DNA from: Hyphomicrobiales bacterium
GTDB taxonomy: Bacteria; Pseudomonadota; Alphaproteobacteria; Rhizobiales; Xanthobacteraceae
NCBI GenBank assembly: GCA_023266695.1
Contig: JAHFPO010000031.1
Coordinates: 1 to 16,433, forward strand
Length of the DNA: 16,433 nt
Direction: 5' to 3'
Each line of letters starts with the position of its first letter. Position 1 is the first letter of the stretch. Both the position numbers and the translations under genes were made by a program. This document shows positions 15,681 to 16,433 of this stretch, piece by piece. The notes beneath the pieces are model-generated. The model had not been told where the DNA came from. It worked only from the letters and a program-made list of their open reading frames with translations, and did no database searches.

Positions 15681-16184
15681 ATGGCCTATTCACGCTACGC
15701 TTCGGCTGTGGGCGCGGCGCTTGTGATCGCCGTCGTCGCGTCTCCCGCGATGGCGCAGGGGGTCGTGCGCTCGGTGCACGGAGACTGGCAGATCCGTTGC
15801 GATACTCCGCCCGGGGCCAAGACCGAGCAATGCGCGCTGATCCAGAGCGTCACCGCCGAGGACCGGCCCAATGTCGGGCTCACCGTGATCGTGCTCAAGA
15901 CCGCCGATCAGAAGAGCCGGCTGATGCGCGTGCTGGCGCCGCTCGGCGTGCTGTTGCCGTCCGGGCTCGGCCTCAAGATCGATCAGGCCGACGTGGGCCG
16001 GGCCGGCTTCGTGCGCTGCCTGCCCAACGGCTGCGTCGCCGAGGTGATCATGGACGACAAGCTGGTCGGCCAGTTCAAGGCCGGGCAGAACGCCACCTTC
16101 ATTATTTTCCAGACGCCCGAGGAGGGGATCGGCATTCCCGTGAGCCTCGGGGGCTTCGGCCAGGGCTACGACAAGCTGCCCTGA
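15681..16184 (+). CDS. Invasion-associated locus B (IalB) family exported protein
   Basis: The 167-residue product begins with a clear signal peptide (MAYSRYASAVGAALVIAVVA, cleavage after AMA at 25). The mature part has the IalB pattern: HGDWQIRCDT near its start, EQCALIQSV, VLLPSGLGLKID, then FVRCLPNGCVAE. Four cysteines at 40, 51, 113 and 118 would allow two disulfides. The founding member is a Bartonella protein linked to erythrocyte invasion, but relatives are widespread in non-pathogenic Hyphomicrobiales and their role is unknown. The start at 15681 is chosen for GAGGG at 4 bp and because the signal peptide begins there; the frame is open back to 15612. It is divergent from the oxidase operon. 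Confidence 0.9.
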   Translation: MAYSRYASAVGAALVIAVVASPAMAQGVVRSVHGDWQIRCDTPPGAKTEQCALIQSVTAEDRPNVGLTVIVLKTADQKSRLMRVLAPLGVLLPSGLGLKIDQADVGRAGFVRCLPNGCVAEVIMDDKLVGQFKAGQNATFIIFQTPEEGIGIPVSLGGFGQGYDKLP

Positions 16185-16215
16185 GGCTTTGCCGGCCGAA
16201 GCCCGCGCCGCGATG

Positions 16216-16247
16216 AAAAAGCGCCCACCGAGGGGATCGGCGGGCGC
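16216..16247 (-). terminator. Rho-independent terminator of a minus-strand gene
   Basis: On the minus strand an 11-bp stem (16247-16237 with 16231-16221, one G-T/A-C type mismatch, 5-nt loop) of sequence GCGCCCGCCGA / TCGGTGGGCGC is followed directly by TTTTT (16220-16216). It lies about 53 bp after the stop of the partial minus-strand frame. On the plus strand no T-run follows, so it would serve the ialB-like gene only weakly. Confidence 0.72.
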
Positions 16248-16299
16248 CAGGATCGGCAGCCGGGGAGTGAGGATGGCTGCCGGAAAGAAGCGGCAGTCA

Positions 16300-16433
16300 T
16301 CAATAATAAGGTATCAAGCTTCCGCGGCTGGTCTCGATCGCACGGGCAACCGCCCGGCGGGCGGCGCGGCGCTCGGCCGCGCGCTCGAGCAGCTTCGTGG
16401 TTGGATCGCTGAGGAAGGGTAGCGCGGCGGCGT
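16300..16433 (-). CDS. C-terminal end of an unidentified minus-strand gene (partial)
   Basis: Entering from the right edge, one minus-strand frame is open for 43 codons and ends in TGA at 16302-16300. The peptide contains LPFLSDPTTKLLERAAERRA and an Ala/Arg-rich helix, then ends IETSRGSLIPYY. The rho-independent terminator just downstream in the same direction supports a real gene end. The fragment is too short and too compositionally biased to assign a function. The two other minus-strand frames give Arg/Pro-rich sequence without protein-like character. Confidence 0.5.
   Translation of the reverse strand, partial: AAALPFLSDPTTKLLERAAERRAARRAVARAIETSRGSLIPYY

Noticed and set aside
15298..15693. 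N-terminal extension of ctaC (open frame back to 15693)
   Set aside because: The extension is Arg/Pro-rich, lies before the signal peptide and has no suitable start signal; it is simply non-stop high-GC leader sequence.
1..16433. CRISPR arrays, tRNA or rRNA genes, insertion sequences, prophage or defence genes
   Set aside because: No regularly spaced repeats, no RNA-gene signatures and no transposase, integrase or nuclease-like proteins were seen on either strand.

Overview
This is a high-GC window whose gene families and gene order point to an alphaproteobacterium of the order Hyphomicrobiales (Rhizobiales). Three things support this: the block ialB / ctaC-ctaD-ctaB-coxF-ctaG-ctaE-DUF983-surf1 followed by thrC, an M16 peptidase and a GNAT enzyme; Cox11-, SURF1- and IalB-type proteins; and a palindromic intergenic repeat (core AAAGTGGGAACCGGTTTTC) of a kind widespread in that order. 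Genus cannot be fixed from the sequence alone.

Left part (1-5463). The plus-strand 3' end of an ABC-transporter permease gene runs tail-to-tail into, and overlaps by 31 bp, a minus-strand acetoacetate-CoA ligase gene (aacS). A 183-bp divergent gap with a good minus-strand promoter candidate separates aacS from a plus-strand pair: an AsmA-family membrane-anchored protein and a closely spaced exported protein that I do not recognise. That pair ends 4 bp from a convergent gene.

Middle part (5468-8769, minus strand). In transcription order: thrC (threonine synthase), an M16 zinc peptidase overlapping it by 4 bp, and a RimJ-like acetyltransferase. A 111-bp MITE-like palindromic repeat (8794-8904) fills most of the gap between thrC and the cytochrome oxidase operon upstream of it.

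Right part (8930-15297, minus strand) is a complete aa3-type cytochrome c oxidase operon: ctaC (subunit II), ctaD (subunit I), ctaB (haem O synthase), a 53-codon coxF-type membrane peptide, ctaG (Cox11 copper chaperone), ctaE (subunit III), a DUF983 zinc-ribbon membrane protein and surf1. The catalytic subunits, the haem farnesylation step, CuB insertion and SURF1 assembly are all encoded together, and the metal and haem ligands are present in the translations. The 383 bp upstream of ctaC is shared with a divergent ialB-family gene and holds a 12-bp direct repeat spaced 84 bp apart plus a hairpin abutting the ctaC ribosome-binding site. After ialB, a rho-independent terminator on the minus strand and an open reading-frame tail mark the end of a further minus-strand gene entering from the right.

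Most of the window is ordinary core metabolism and respiration. I did not find a convincing new defence, mobile or biosynthetic system. The least explained items are the exported protein next to asmA, the nested palindromic repeat, and the control region of the oxidase operon.
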